From Neoarius graeffei (taxonomy: Eukaryota > Chordata > Actinopteri > Siluriformes > Ariidae): DNA of 64,000 nucleotides. The stretch covers positions 6,319,501 through 6,383,500 of the forward strand of contig NC_083570.1 of NCBI RefSeq assembly GCF_027579695.1, written 5' to 3'. Position 1 is the stretch's first letter, and the number at the start of each line of letters is the position of its first letter. Positions 33,628 to 43,540 of the stretch are shown in pieces. The notes under the pieces are model-generated. The model made no database searches. It was not told the DNA's origin and saw nothing but the letters and a program-made list of their open reading frames with translations. The translations under genes and the position numbers were made by a program.

Positions 33628-35365
33628 ATGGCCCCTCTCTGGATCCTCGGCATCTTCCTAGTTCTGCAGACCACATTGGCTGGTAACATAGTGAAACCAG
33701 GTCCGCTGAGCGGCATCGTTCTCCAAGATGCCCCAGGACTGTTCCTCACCAATTGCCGCGTCCACACCCAGCGCGTGTACACCCGCCTCGATCCTTGGGA
33801 CGTGTACCGTAAGCATTTTAGGTCGCCCACACAAACAAACCTCGAAACCGGGCCTGACTCCGAGATTGGGTCCAACATCGAACACGCCAAGCGTACCACA
33901 GTTCACATGCTCGAACAGTTACAGAAGTTCATAGTCACTGAGGAGGAACTCAGCGGCAAAACATGCCCTAAACGGTTCCTCGGAGGACTACTTACTGCTG
34001 CATCCGCCATCAGCTCTCTGTTCTCAATGGGCCTCTCTGCCATTAACACCGTTAGCCTGACCGCGGTCAAACGAGAAATGAACATTCTTAAGGAAGAAAT
34101 GCCAGAAATCCAGGGTAGACTACTAACTCAACAGGAGGAGCTGCAGGGCCTAGGCAAAACCCTGCAGGGAACCATACGTTAACATGCATTCTACATTAAT
34201 CAAGAACACAGTACATGCCGTAGACAGGCTAGCGACAATCATGAGAAGTGAAGTCAAGTACGTCCGAGTAATCCGAGACCTAATGCAGGACCTGATGAGA
34301 GAAGTAAGTAGCTCTCTCAGCACCCTGAGTGGAGGTAAAATCCCACCATATTTGATACCCCTCAGCAGGGTTGACAGCATACTCTGATCTACTACCACGA
34401 CTAACGTTTACTCATCACAGATTCATCTGGCTTATAGTCTTGGCAGTGCTATTCCCATTTTTGTGAACCCTCAAAACCTAGAAATGGGCTTCACCCTCAA
34501 TCTCCCCGTTATTGAACGGCAAAACATATACAGAATCAAATCTGTCCTTAATGTAGGTTTCTGGAACAATGATGTACACGTACGTTTGCAGACACCTCCC
34601 ACCATAGCCTATCACGATGACAACCCCTCTATCTACCTCATCCCTAACTTAGACATGTGCACCTCTACCAAAGATATCCACTGGGTCTGCCCCAGCAATC
34701 CCTTTATCTGAGACACCACAGACCGTCTCTGTGGATTGACAAAAGTCCCCGATCAGAAGTGTTCAGGCAAATTGTCTATTAAAGATGAAGGAATAGGAAC
34801 TAGAGTAGAAAGAGCTGGTAATCGGTGGCTAATCAACACTCCCCAAACTGAGATTCTGATATCATATGATCAACATAACACTGCCACTAGAATGAAGATC
34901 CCTAACGAAACCTCCCTCCTAAGTGTCCCACTAGGAGCCACTGTTCACATGGGTGACATCACCCTCCATCACCTTAGCGCTGACCAGTATGAGACCAAGA
35001 TAGAAATGCCCGATGCCTTCCCAGGTCACGAACTTGAGATAAACTCCACCCTCCAAGCACAACTACTGCTGGAAGGGACCAAAACCATGCAATTCAATCT
35101 TAAGCCCACTGGCATCGCTACCACTTTCTTGAATAACCGCGCAAACCCCTCGTCCGATCAAGGATCTTTAATAAGCCGAATTGCGCTGGGATTTCTAGCT
35201 AGCGGTTGGGTTATCACAGTCTTCATAGCCATCACTCTACATAGGTACATACTGACACTACACCGCAAACTGGACAAAACGATCTACGCACCTGAGAAAT
35301 TAGATCGTGGCATTGTCCGATTCTCCATCAGGCCTAAGGCCTCCACTAACTTTCTTGAAGAGTAG
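33628..35365 (+). pseudogene. Retroviral env fossil
   Basis: It opens with a signal-peptide-like stretch (MAPLWILGIFLVLQTTLAG). A hydrophobic Ala/Ser/Gly/Leu-rich fusion-peptide-like segment and a heptad region follow, and a membrane anchor (IALGFLASGWVITVFIAI) lies near the C-terminus. The order suits a retroviral surface/transmembrane glycoprotein expressed from a spliced message. The region is broken in about two places. No close match to a named envelope type was recognised. Confidence 0.7.
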
Positions 35366-35713
35366 ACTTGCTAACACGCTAACTAACCCCTCTCTTCCAT
35401 TTTCTTTAACGGAGTTTTGATTATTTCTTTGTTTGCTGTGTGAAATGTTGTATGTAGAAGGTAGTTAAGTAGCCATAGTGTAATTGTGTTCATGCCCAAG
35501 TGCCTATGCTTTCATGCCCAAGTGCCTATGCATCTTATGGACTGTATGAAATGAATTGAACTGTGTCTGAAAGACTTTTCACAGAAAGGACCCTTGGAAC
35601 TACCTCATTGTGGAACTACCTCATTATGGATTACTAGGGACCGTGGGTCGTGGAATAAACACCATGTGCCCATAGGGTATCACTCCTTTCAGCGCCTATG
35701 GCCAAGGGGGGAA
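35366..35713 (+). other. Retroviral 3' leader with polypurine tract
   Basis: Non-coding sequence between env and the 3' LTR. It includes a short tandem CATGCCCAAGTGCCTATG duplication at about 35490-35530 and the purine run AAGGGGGGAA at 35704-35713, directly before the LTR start, as expected for a plus-strand primer. Confidence 0.8.
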
Positions 35714-36774
35714 TGTTGGTAACTTGCCAGTGCCCCCTATAATGATCCCACAATTCCACACACGCTCCACCTGGATGTGACGTAAAGTGGAACTGCTTTA
35801 ACTGTATCGAGAGCGCCTCGAGTCGCTCTCTCATGTTCTGGCTACTGGAGTGGTCGGACGGACTGTTGACACACTCGCCTACAGTGTTGAGACTAACTGC
35901 TATTGTCTGAGAACAGCCTGTTCAAATTAGTTTCGGCCGAACTTTTGAATGACCCGCTAAGTTTCAGTGATATAGTGGTTTTGATTCTAAACCTTTGCAA
36001 AGTTTAACTACAGTTAAGTAGTTTTCCATGCTAAGAGGCATTTGCGGACAGCTTCGCTCCTCTCAGCCTTTTTCTCGTCGACGCATCACTGGAGGTTTCG
36101 TTAGCCGCGGTTGGACCCAACTCACCGCTAACCTCCTCTCCTCGGACCGCGACCCTCAGCGCGGACATCGGAGAACGAACTTCCATCGCATTAAGTAGGC
36201 ACTTGGGCAAATTTTAATAATTTGTAGCTTATTCAGATGGTTGTTAGGGTCATGTTTAAACTTTGAGCTTGTTAGACAGGGTATCTTGCATGATATCTTT
36301 CCTTAACTCCATTGCTAGCTTCCCTATCTGATTAGCAGCGCAGCGACAAGTTTGTTATTTTAAGCTCCGAGGCTGGACCGCTACAAGGCCTAGTTCTCTC
36401 CATCCAACACCTATTACACACTCTCTCTCTCTCCCTCGCGTTGAGTTCTTTGCCTAGATAGTCTGTTGGAAATTGTTGTTAAGCACAGTGTTTGGATCCA
36501 GCTGTAACGTGGTCAGATTCTCATTAGCAACTCATTGCTAGCTACCTCAGGGTGATACGCTAGCTGGTAGGCTTGTGTTCTCGACTAGGCCTGCAGGCGC
36601 CATATTTCCCGACGCCATTTTGATACCTCCCTCATTGAGTTAGCTGTGATACGACACCTAGGCACTGACCGCCATTTTGTTTAAGCATTGCCAGAGTGGC
36701 TAGTCGTTAGCATCTGCCCACAGATACATACACACACACACACCTACACACACACACGCATCGGCTTGCCCTAG

Positions 36775-36825
<51 letters not shown>

Positions 36826-37255
36826 CACACACACAAGGGATTCTCTTTTCCTATCTCTTTCTCTCTCTCTTCCCCTCAAATCTATGGTCCAGGTGTAATT
36901 GTTCCATTGTTTTGTCTTATTACCTTTGCCCGACATTGAATGTATTTTGTGAGATTATTATTAGTGAGTAGTAGACAAATAAAAGCTAATCAAATTGAAT
37001 TACATTTTACTTGTTCCTGTTTATTCACAAGGTCAACTATTTAGAACTCCTTTTTCCTTCAAATTTAGCTTTTGTATACAACTGGGTTTTCCATCTAATG
37101 CAGAGCTACCATTAATCTTGAATGTAACCATTCACGGTGAATATTAAGATTAATAATTTAAGATTTTATGAGACTGATCTTTATTTATAAATTGATTAAT
37201 TCAATTATCAATTCTTACATAATTTATAATTTAATTAATCCCAATTCCACCTACA
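35714..37255 (+). repeat. 3' LTR of the endogenous retrovirus
   Basis: This is the partner of 24118-26152. It lacks the SINE and has (CA)n tracts at 36727-36832. It ends CTACA, followed by the target duplication CCAC. Confidence 0.93.
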
Positions 37256-38340
37256 CCACCCAAAAGTATTTTAAAAATTCAGATGTTAAGCCATCAATTC
37301 CTGGTGATTTACCATTTTTCGTTTGTTTTAATGCAAATTCAATTTCTGTTATAGTTCATTCCTCATCAAGTGTATGTTTGTCTTCATCCATTTCTTTGAT
37401 GTCATCATTGATGGGATAAAATAAGACGTCACATTCTGATTTATTAAATTCAAGTTACAATAAAAGAGCCAAATTCCATCCTGTACTCATTTCTGATCTT
37501 CTATTATATTATCATTGGTCATAAGTTTACTCATTTTTTTCTTAGTTTGTCTTTGTTTTTCAAGTCTGAAGAAATACGATGAATTTTTTTCACCCTGTTC
37601 GATCCATCCAGTTCTTGATCGAGTGGAAGCTCCATTTGCCTTTATTGTGTACATTTCGTCTAGTTGAGACTGCAGTGACTGTAATTCTGAAATGTTTTCA
37701 AAGGATAGTTGTGTGTTATTTACTAATGTATTAATTTTATCAATCAGATCCTTTTGTTCTTGTTTCCTTATACGGGAAAGTTTTTTACCCATGCCAGTTG
37801 CTATTTGTTTGACCTTAAACTTAAACCATTCCCATTTACTCCTATCAGACATGTCTAACTCTTCAACCTCCAAAATAAGAGACTTCACCTGATCACAAAA
37901 TTCACCGTTCTAATAAGTCGTGATTAAATGTCCAGATATTAGGAAGGATCTTGTGTTGCTTAGACGTGAATAGGTTTAGACTAATCGTACAATGGTCTGT
38001 GAGCGGAGAGGCTGAAATTTCACAATCTAAAATATCATTATACAGCTCACAAGAGATAAGCCAGTAATCTAGTCTCGAACACTGACCGTTTCCTGCAGCA
38101 TTAAACCATGTATATTGAATACAAGTTGGGTTTGATGACCTCCAAAAATCAATTACATTCGTTGTTCATAAATTCAGTATAATGTGGCTGTAAACAGGTT
38201 GTGGATTCCTGTGAGGTATTCGATCTAACCATGAATCAGGGGCTATGTTAAAGTCTCCGCCCATTATCACTTTTACTGAAGTATATGATGTTTTTCATTC
38301 GTTAACAAGTTTACTTCATTCCTCTGTTATGATTTTGGGT
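37256..38340 (-). mobile_element. L1/Tx1 LINE: endonuclease end, linker and RT start
   Basis: On the minus strand, the region near 38220-38290 reads KVIMGGDFNIAPDSWLDR, an AP-endonuclease block. The frame 37487-37888 is the linker with TGWIEQGEKNSSYFFRLEKQ. Bases 37256-37330 read KNGKSPGIDGLTSEFLKYFW, the RT entry motif. The copy continues in the pieces at 23999-24117 and 22300-23180. Several frame changes make it inactive. The N-terminal half of the endonuclease is missing at this end. Confidence 0.85.
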
Positions 38341-38599
38341 ACAAATAAGGTTCATTTGGTTGTGCTTAGAACTGTGATATTGGTGAATTGCTCCTAGAGG
38401 GAACAAAAGAGTTAACCTGTTGTAATAATAGGATTAAATAGGTGCAGTTCAATAACCACTTAACGTTAAAGATAATCATTGACACACCGGTCTAAAACAT
38501 AGAAATCAGATTAAAATTCAAAAGGAGTGAGAGAAAGAACTTTATAAATTCATCCATCTTAGGTAGATTAACTGAATTATACTGCATTACAGTGAGACA

Positions 38600-38970
38600 A
38601 CACAGGAAATTTGCCTGAGTAAAATTTACTCACATTGAAGAAAATTTTACTCTGCGTCAGATAACATTTGGTCCCTCTCTAAAAAGAGTAAAAGTTACTC
38701 TTTTGGTAGAGCTGTTTTTCTAGAGTCAATTCTGCTCAATTGAGTGTTAATATTTTACTCTTTGTGGTGCTATTTGACTCGGAGTGTCTTAAAATTAACT
38801 CTTGTGCCATTTTACTCAGTTCAGAGTTATAATCAACTCTATTGTGAGAAACAGTAAATTTACTCTGCCAAAATGTTCCTCACCCTTGGAGAGGTTTCTG
38901 ATCAGTTAAGAGTCAAAACTAACTAACCAGAGTAACTCTTCAGAATTGCTGTTACATTGAATTTACTGAC
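38600..38970. repeat. Cluster of short palindromic AGAGTAAA/TTTACTCT motifs
   Basis: Between 38610 and 38965, words such as GAGTAAAATTTACTC, AGAGTAAAAGTTACTCTTTT and ACTCTTT/AAAGAGT recur in both orientations, about a dozen times. It resembles the subterminal region of a non-autonomous DNA transposon known from fish, but no clean ends were located. Confidence 0.4.
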
Positions 38971-39269
38971 ATTTTGCCACCTAATAAAATAATGGATAAT
39001 AACTAACAGACTTTACTAAATAAAAATCAAGAAACTGTATACCCATGACTCAGTTTATTTCCCAGGCACTTGTTTTCTTTTTCTTTTTTTACAAATCATC
39101 CATGACGACACGGAGAAAAAAAAAACCCATTAAAATAATAAAAGTATTATAAAACACCACAATACAACAAAATTGAATACAAGGAAAAGAGTTTAAGAAA
39201 ATTGGAGAAAAGCAAGACAGTTACAAAAAGATGAAGAGAAGTGCACAGAAGGACTGAAAGAAATTCACC

Positions 39270-40931
39270 GCTCGCTGGCGTGGGGTGAATTTGTGCAACC
39301 TACGGCCTTTGTGTCGGGCCCCCCGGACGGTTACTACCGTGGATCCGCCGATTTCTGCCAAGTTTGGGCTCGTCAATGCTAGGTCGCTAGCGAACAAAAC
39401 TTTCATCCTGAAGGATTTCCTTACTTCCCGGGGACTGGATTTTCTCTGTGTGACTGAGACGTGGCTAGCTGTTGGTGAGTCCAGCGCCCTCACAGAACTT
39501 TTATCTGGGGATTGCTGCTATTTTAACTCCCCACGGACCTCGGGCCAAGGAGGAGGAATAGCGACCATTTATAAAAGTCATCATAAATGTAAGCAACTGT
39601 CTCTGTCATCCTCTTTTACCAGCTTTGAGATGAGTTTATTTGAACTGGCTCGCCCTCACACAGTGTTGTGTGCAGTGGTCTACAGACCTCCCAAATACAA
39701 TAAGGACTTTATAAGTGACTTTTCTGATTTCCTGGCTGAAATTATTCCCGAGTATGACCGTGTCCTTATTGTTGGGGATTTTAATGTTCATGTGTGTTGT
39801 CCTGATAAGCCAATGGTGAAGGACTTTCTTAACCTTATTGACTCTTTTAATCTAGTACAGTCTGTTTCTGGTCCCACACAAGAATGTGGACACACACTCG
39901 ATCTTGTTTTATCATATGGTTTGCCTGTTTTTAACTTGGAGATCTGTGACGCAGTGTTTTCGGACCATATGCAACGACACGGACGAGCTTAGTTCATGGT
40001 TTCACTCCTCCTGCCAAATTGTTTTAGACACTGTAGCTCCATTAAAAATTAGGCAGCCTAAAACTAAATGTGAACCCTGGCTAAATGACACTACTCGTGC
40101 TGTCAGACGCCAGTGCCGTAGAGCTGAGCGCAAGTGGAAGAGAGACAAACTGCAAGTGTCTTTTCAAATGTTAAGAGAGTGCTGGCGTAACTATCAGACA
40201 ACTGTGAAAGCTGCTAAAACTAGACATTTCTCTGATATTATTTTGTCAAACTGTCATAAGCCTCGTGTTCTGTTTAAGACTGTCGACTCTGTTCTTAATG
40301 CGCCGCAGACCGTCGGTATTGAGGCTTCGCCTGCTGTTTGTGAAGACTTTCTTCACTTTTTTATTGACAAGGTTGCTGGCACTCGGGTTCTAATCTCACC
40401 TTCTGCATATGACCCTTCAGTCTTTGTCCCCTGCTCAGCTGTCCTTGATAGGTTTGAGTCTGTGACTCTGTCAGATTTACAGGACATTGTTGGTCATTTA
40501 AAGCCCTCAGGCTCTCCTAATGATGCTGTCCCCTCTCGATTATTTAAAGAGGTTTTTCCTACTGTGGGTCCATCCGTGCTTGCAGTTATTAACAGCAGTT
40601 TGTCCTCAGGTGTAGTCCCTAAAAACTTTAAACATGCAGTAGTGCAACCTTTAATTTAAAAAACAGGTTTAGTTTCTGCAGTTTTGGCTAATTATAGGCC
40701 TATTTCTAAACTGCCCTTCCTTTCAAAACTCCTCGAAAAGACAGTCTACAGTCAATTAATGTCCTTTCTGGAGGAGCACAATATTCTTGAGGTTTTCCAA
40801 TCTGGTTTTAAATCACAGCACAGAATCGGCTCTTTTAAGAGTTTTTAACGATATTCTTTTAACTTGTGATTCCGGTGAATGTGCTGTTCTTGTACTTTTA
40901 GACCTAACTGCTGCATTTGACACTGTAGATC
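39270..40931 (+). mobile_element. L2/CR1-type LINE fragment (endonuclease and RT start)
   Basis: Residues encoded from 39340 (KFGLVNARSLANKTFILKDF, FLCVTETWL, VYRPPKYNKDF, LIVGDFNVHV, HTLDLVLSYG, SDHM) are an apurinic endonuclease of the L2/CR1 group. An internal deletion near 39968 removes the segment after SDHM. The second frame (to 40659) covers the linker with KTRHFSDIILSNCHKPRVLF and LKPSGSPNDAVPSRLFKEVF. An in-frame stop at 40657 precedes NYRPISKLPFLSKLLEKTVY. The copy stops at [10 protein letters not shown], before the RT catalytic box, where Tx1 sequence takes over at 40932. Confidence 0.88.
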
Positions 40932-41682
40932 ATGTTTGATGTTGCCGTAGAGAATGCAGAAGATGCAATGAATCTGATGATGGATAGAATAACTAATGAC
41001 TTAATGAATGGGAATAGTGAGAACACTGAGCCACTTTTGTGTGCTGACAATGCAATGGAGACTGAGCAAGCAACGTTTAAGAAACCTAAGAGGAAAACGA
41101 CTAGGGGATCCTCTAAAAATGCAAAGAGATTTGCGAATGAAAACTTGCTTGTTGATACTGATAGTGACGATTCCCCTTTGTGCTCCACTTCTCCTATTGT
41201 ATATACTCTAAAGATGATCAAAAGTTTCCTGGGGTCTACTAAAAATACCCGAGGGGTCAAAGTGGAAGAGCGTTTTCCAGACACAAAACAATTTAGCATG
41301 GAAGTTCAGGATTTTACTGTAAGCATGTGAAAGGTAACTTTACTGAACAAGAGGGTTATAGACTTAATAAATTACTGACAAAGCTCAATCAACAAGCAGA
41401 TGAAAATGGTGGTAATGAGACAGGGTAAATTTATTGTTTTGTGTTTACTATTTTTGTTTGTTTACTTGATTTCATGCTCTTTCATTTATGGGTGATTTTA
41501 AAATAGCGACCCTAAACATCAATGGTGCGAGAGATTTTAGGAAGAGAACAAAATTGAGTTGATGAAATAAAAGCATGTGGATGTCATATTTATCCAAGAA
41601 ACACATAGCAATGATAAAAACGCTGTTGACTGGGTCAGAGAGTGGGAAGGGAAAACCTTTCTTAGTCATAAAACCTTCACGT
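40932..41682 (+). mobile_element. L1/Tx1 LINE: ORF1 end and endonuclease start
   Basis: The frame 40932-41330 is a basic/acidic segment ending YTLKMIKSFLGSTKNTRGVK and VEERFPDTKQFSMEVQDF, the typical C-terminal part of Tx1-type ORF1. After a frameshift near 41328 the tail continues (GNFTEQEGYRLNKLLTKLNQ). ORF2 follows at 41489 with GDFKIATLNINGARDFRKRT, VDVIFIQETHSNDK and VDWVREWEGKTFLSH, the first part of the AP endonuclease. The copy ends there against V-SINE sequence. It covers exactly the portion missing from the minus-strand Tx1 copy at 22300-38340. Confidence 0.75.
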
Positions 41683-41912
41683 TTCCTCCACAGCCCAAAG
41701 ACATGCGGGTTAGGATAACGTAATATGTATTACTATGTAATTACGTTATGTAGGGGAAACCGAAGCACCCGGAGGAGAACATGCAAACTCTGTACAGAAA
41801 GGCCCCGTCAGCTACTGGGCTCGAACCCAGAACCTTCTTGCCGTGAGCCAACAGTGCTAACCACTACACCACCGTGCTGCCTGTAATATGTATTACTATG
41901 TAATTACATTAT
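41683..41912 (-). mobile_element. Rearranged V-SINE flanked by 30-bp palindromic direct repeats
   Basis: Bases 41755-41882 are the V-SINE head and core in reverse (AGCACCCGGAGGAGAACATG to CACCACCGTGCTGCC). Bases 41685-41715 repeat part of the core in the forward orientation. Direct repeats of 30 bp, one mismatch apart, lie at 41720-41749 and 41883-41912 (start GTAATATGTATTACTATG). They are themselves palindromic (AACGTAAT...ATTACGTT). Confidence 0.75.
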
Positions 41913-41919
41913 CAGGGTC

Positions 41920-42065
41920 CCTGGAGGTTTTCAGGTTTCCTCGAACCTTACAGACACAGCTGGATACGCAACACTCTCCGGCCCCTGGGCATGAACTGTG
42001 ATGGAGTGGTGTCCCGGGGTGTGTCCCTACCTCATGCCCAGTGTTCCTGGGACACACTCTGTATG
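41920..42065 (+). repeat. Divergent SINE 3' region
   Basis: GGTGTGTCCCTACCTCATGC and CAGTGTTCCTGGGACACACT resemble the 3' half of another vertebrate SINE subfamily. The head is not recognisable. Confidence 0.4.
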
Positions 42066-42333
42066 ACACTTGTTAGGTTGAACCCAGTTAGAAGGTCAAC
42101 TTATGTCTTGAGACCACCGCCCTCGTACCACCCAGAGCTCTGGAGGTCAGTCGCAAAGAAAGACAGGAACCCCAATGTAGTTCACATCTTTATTCGCAAG
42201 TTCCCCAATTGGACAGGAATACAGAGGGTTATTATATGTGAGTGTTATCTGTTATAAATGACATCACTGTAGAGGGTGTGTGTGTGTCTATGGGTGTGTG
42301 TGAGTGAGTGACATCATTTTGATATCTGTGTCT

Positions 42334-42367
<34 letters not shown>

Positions 42368-42999
42368 GACTTGCGTGCAAGTGAGCATCTTGATCTTGGG
42401 GCAGGTCATTGCTTACGTACACCCCTTCAGGTCAGATATACTTAAGATGGTGATAGAATTTTTAAACACAGATATGTTATAAGAAAGTAAACAAAAAATA
42501 AGAACAACTTATACAAAGAATATTTCTGGCAAAACAAAGAAATGCTACTTCTAACTTAAAACTATAAAACTATAAAATCACTAAATGCATCCTAGATCTA
42601 ACAATTAAATCCAACATTCAATCATTTCAGATTCAACATTAAAGAGACTGGTGAACTCTAACCATCTTAAATTACAATCCTAGCTATAAGCTAACTTAAA
42701 TCATGGCATTAAAATCTAACACATAGTATATGCAGCTATGAGTGTGTGTTGGTGTGTCTGACATCATATGTAGACCTTCAGGCGCCGTTTAGACACATCT
42801 CAATAATACACATTTCTTATCAAAAATAAACAAAATGTTCTTAAACAATGTGGCTGAGGTCATTTTGACTGAACAGACTGAACAGAATAAATCATTCAAT
42901 CATCATTTTAACTGAAAAATAAATCCTTTAAGTCTTACGATCAAAAATACTTACAATTAATTATAAACCTACATAATAATAAACCTAACAGCACTGGAG
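42066..42999. other. Non-coding spacer with (GT)n microsatellite
   Basis: AT-rich sequence with GTGTGTGT tracts at 42270-42300 and 42338-42366. No coding or named repeat was recognised. Confidence 0.5.
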
Positions 43000-43480
43000 T
43001 ATGACAGTCTGCGGCTGCGCGTGTTTAAAGGTGCATTCATGTAGAGCCTGGCCCTGACTCCGCCCACTCCCACACCTCTGTGCCGTTTCCAGAAAGAGCT
43101 GCAGGTGAGTCGGACTTTGTCCTTTACTCCTGTCCTCCCAGAAATAAGGCTGGTTCCAGAGCTCACCTCGGTCCCGGAGCTTCAGGCTCGTCCCCGGGGC
43201 TCCCACACGCAGCCGGACAGAACGCCTCGCTGCTGCTGCTGTAGCCGGTCAGAACCACTCCCGCCGCCTCCTGCTTCCGGTTCATGCTGCGCCCCGCATT
43301 ATTCACGCTCACAATAATAATAACAATAATAACAATAACAATAATAAAATAAAGGCAACAAAGAGCGAGAAGACACTGTTCCCTAACAACTAGACTCTGT
43401 AACAACCGAGCAGAGAAGCTCCGCCCCCCAGAGCAGGAGGAACAAAGTCTGCTCTCCTTCCGTCAGCATGGGCGGTCCGA
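43000..43480 (+). promoter_or_regulatory. CpG-rich stretch with candidate first exon
   Basis: This is locally GC- and CpG-rich against an AT-rich background, with GGTTCCAGAGCTC, CCCGCCGCC and CCGCCC boxes. A strong splice donor, CTGCAG|GTGAGTCGG, lies at about 43104. It may be a promoter-proximal region of a host transcript whose body lies elsewhere, or a CpG-rich repeat. GTTTCAGTGAATCGATTCAC near 43517 is a motif seen in fish repeats. No protein could be assigned. Confidence 0.25.
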
Positions 43481-43540
43481 TTCACTTACCTGAGCCGACT
43501 CCTCTGAACAGCCCGTTTCAGTGAATCGATTCACAGCTGC

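Larger units (their letters stand above)
24118..37255 (+). mobile_element. Endogenous retrovirus fossil, LTR-gag-pol-env-LTR
   Basis: The provirus layout is a 5' LTR (24118-26152), a primer-binding region just inside it, gag (26582-28390), pol (28391-33515), env (33628-35365), a polypurine tract and a 3' LTR (35714-37255). The LTRs begin TGTTGG and end CTACA. The 4-bp target duplication CCAC is at 24114-24117 and 37256-37259, and the flanks rejoin a LINE reading frame. It is broken, with about half a dozen breaks in pol and env together; gag looks whole. By eye the first ~330 bp of the LTRs differ at about 15 positions, so it is of middling to recent age. An env gene and two RNase H-like regions fit Retroviridae; the genus is not resolved. 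Confidence 0.93.

Noticed and set aside
26794-34398. Many minus-strand frames opposite the retroviral genes
   Set aside because: Shadows of gag, pol and env; no independent coding signal.
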